A stretch of DNA of 64,000 nt, from positions 310,001 through 374,000 of the forward strand of contig CAWETN010000008.1 in the NCBI GenBank assembly GCA_963812075.1. The letters are read 5' to 3'. The notes under the pieces were generated by a model. The model made no database searches and was not told the DNA's origin. It saw only the letters and a list, made by a program, of their open reading frames with translations. The stretch's first letter is position 1. The number at the start of each line of letters is the position of its first letter. The position numbers were made by a program, and so were the translations under genes. Positions 62,894-64,000 of this stretch are shown here, one piece after another. The stretch comes from JAMXLO01 sp963812075. Lineage in GTDB: Bacteria; Pseudomonadota; Alphaproteobacteria; Acetobacterales; Acetobacteraceae.

Positions 62894-64000
62894 TCAACGC
62901 TTCATGTCGATGGTCTGCTGCAGCAGGTCGTCGGCCGTAGTGACCATCTTGGTGTTGGCCGTATAGGCGCGCTGGGCGACGATCAGTTTGGAGAACTCGG
63001 TGGCGATATCGACGTTGGAGCCTTCCACGGATTCGACCACCAGGTTGCCGGCGCCGTTGGTGCTGGCCTGCTCAGCCAACGGCGTTCCGGAGTCTACAGT
63101 CGCGGTGAACGACTGGCCGTCCTGGCGTTGCAGCTGGTCCGGATTGTTGAAGGTGATAAGCGGCACCTGCGCTATGACTCGGGACTGGCCGTTGTCGTAG
63201 TTGACGATAATGTTGCCGTTCGCCTGGGTGGTGACGCTGGAGAAACTGCCCGGCGGCACGCCGTTCTGTGTCAGTCCGCGCAGTGTGTACTCCGTTCCGG
63301 CATATTGCGTCAGGCCGTCGGACTCTCCGTAGGTGCCGAAGTTCAGCTGGATCGGCTGCGCACCGGAGCCGAAGTCGGCGCTGAAGGTCAGCGACGCCTG
63401 CGTGTTCGCGGCATATGGGCCCGAGGTGGCGGTGACGCCGCCGGTCGGCGTATCGACGGCGCCGACGGTGCCGGGCGCCGGCGGATTGTTGTTCGGATCG
63501 CCGAAGGTGACGTTGGCCGAACCGGCGAAACCGTTCACGTCGTCCGGGATTGCGAGGTTGACGGTCCAGTTGTTTGCCGGCGGCGCTGCGTTCAGCTGCC
63601 ACCGCAGCGTCACCGTGTGCACCGTGCCCATGGCGTCGTAGACGTCGATGTCGGAGGTGAGCGGCGCGGCCGCCGTCGCCGTGTTGGCCGCCGGCGTGGC
63701 GGGCAGGTTCGCCGACAGCGTCACTGCGGACGTCGGCACAGGATTGTAGACGGTCTGTGTGACCTGGATCGGCGCCAGCGTGTTCTGGTTCACCGTCCCG
63801 GCCGCGTTGACCGGCCAGCCGTTGAGCGCCTCGTTGGCGCTGTTCACCAGATAGCCGTTCTTGTCCAACTGGAAGTCGCCGGCCCGCGTGTAGTACTTCT
63901 GCGTGCTGAACGTCGGCACGTTATTCGACTCGCCGATCTTGTGCGAGACGGCAAAGAAGCCCTGTCCGGCGATGGCGAGGCCGAGCGGATTGTCGGACTG
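62894..64000 (-). CDS. flgE: Flagellar hook protein FlgE, 5' end beyond window
   Basis: The last 368 residues of the hook subunit. The frame is open to the window end, beginning SDNPLGLAIAGQGFFAVSHK, then TRAGDFQLDKNGYLV, a FlgE-specific block. The variable central domain is Thr/Asn/Pro-rich. The C-terminus VDIATEFSKLIVAQRAYTAN and TKMVTTADDLLQQTIDMKR is the hook/rod helix. It leads the flgE-flgK-flgL run. Confidence 0.93.
   Translation of the reverse strand, partial: QSDNPLGLAIAGQGFFAVSHKIGESNNVPTFSTQKYYTRAGDFQLDKNGYLVNSANEALNGWPVNAAGTVNQNTLAPIQVTQTVYNPVPTSAVTLSANLPATPAANTATAAAPLTSDIDVYDAMGTVHTVTLRWQLNAAPPANNWTVNLAIPDDVNGFAGSANVTFGDPNNNPPAPGTVGAVDTPTGGVTATSGPYAANTQASLTFSADFGSGAQPIQLNFGTYGESDGLTQYAGTEYTLRGLTQNGVPPGSFSSVTTQANGNIIVNYDNGQSRVIAQVPLITFNNPDQLQRQDGQSFTATVDSGTPLAEQASTNGAGNLVVESVEGSNVDIATEFSKLIVAQRAYTANTKMVTTADDLLQQTIDMKR

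Overview
This 64-kb, GC-rich window (about two-thirds GC by eye) looks like chromosome of a motile alphaproteobacterium, most likely Rhodospirillales/Acetobacteraceae. The support is: FlaF, FlbT and FliX flagellar regulators, a GAAC-N7-GAAC alphaproteobacterial LexA site at recA, a perfect TTAA-N7-TTAA CtrA-type site, a DksA that keeps only one zinc-finger cysteine, a lysine/alanine-rich histone H1-like protein and the glpX-recJ pairing. The family assignment is inference. No phage, transposase, plasmid gene or CRISPR array was seen.

Layout. 1-2.9 kb (minus): a truncated N-carbamoyl-amino-acid hydrolase, a small membrane protein, a hydantoinase-like amidohydrolase and a GNAT acetyltransferase. 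2.9-5.7 kb (plus): prpD-prpC of the methylcitrate cycle, separated by a REP-like palindrome. 6.2-6.55 kb: histone H1-like gene. 6.6-12.5 kb (minus): a tightly coupled seven-gene operon (RibD-like reductase, medium-chain dehydrogenase, degenerate QueD/PTPS, GT4 glycosyltransferase, methyltransferase, OtnK kinase, OtnC decarboxylase). It resembles no standard riboflavin or pterin pathway and is the best candidate here for an undescribed system. 12.8-15.2 kb: a coupled pair of acyl-CoA dehydrogenases. 15.5-24 kb: tRNA-Glu, recJ, glpX, ETF-quinone oxidoreductase, a TPR lipoprotein, ispE, tRNA-Gln and small secreted proteins. 24-28.4 kb (minus): a four-gene operon (threonine-synthase-like, M81/MlrC-like, D-threonine-aldolase-like, TspO). 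28.4-42 kb: a giant TPR membrane protein and assorted enzymes. 42-43.4 kb: recA with a recognisable SOS promoter.

43.4-64 kb is a flagellar region. It holds flgB-flgC-fliE-fliQ-fliR-flhB (minus), fliO-fliP (plus), dksA, fliX divergent from flgI-flgJ-flgN (with a good sigma-54 promoter), and a flaG-like gene behind a CtrA box. It ends with a minus-strand run flgE-flgK-flgL-flagellin-flbT-flaF, followed by a TPR-methyltransferase, a TPR-GT41 glycosyltransferase and a second methyltransferase. That last trio is probably a flagellin-modification module.

Caution on reading frames. At least ten genes are broken by single-base indels, almost all single-base insertions, while the protein continues intact in the next frame. 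They concentrate at 2.5-5.4 kb and 52-63 kb, and four fall within about 150 bases of the flagellin gene. I read them as sequencing or consensus errors, and annotate the whole genes with each shift noted.
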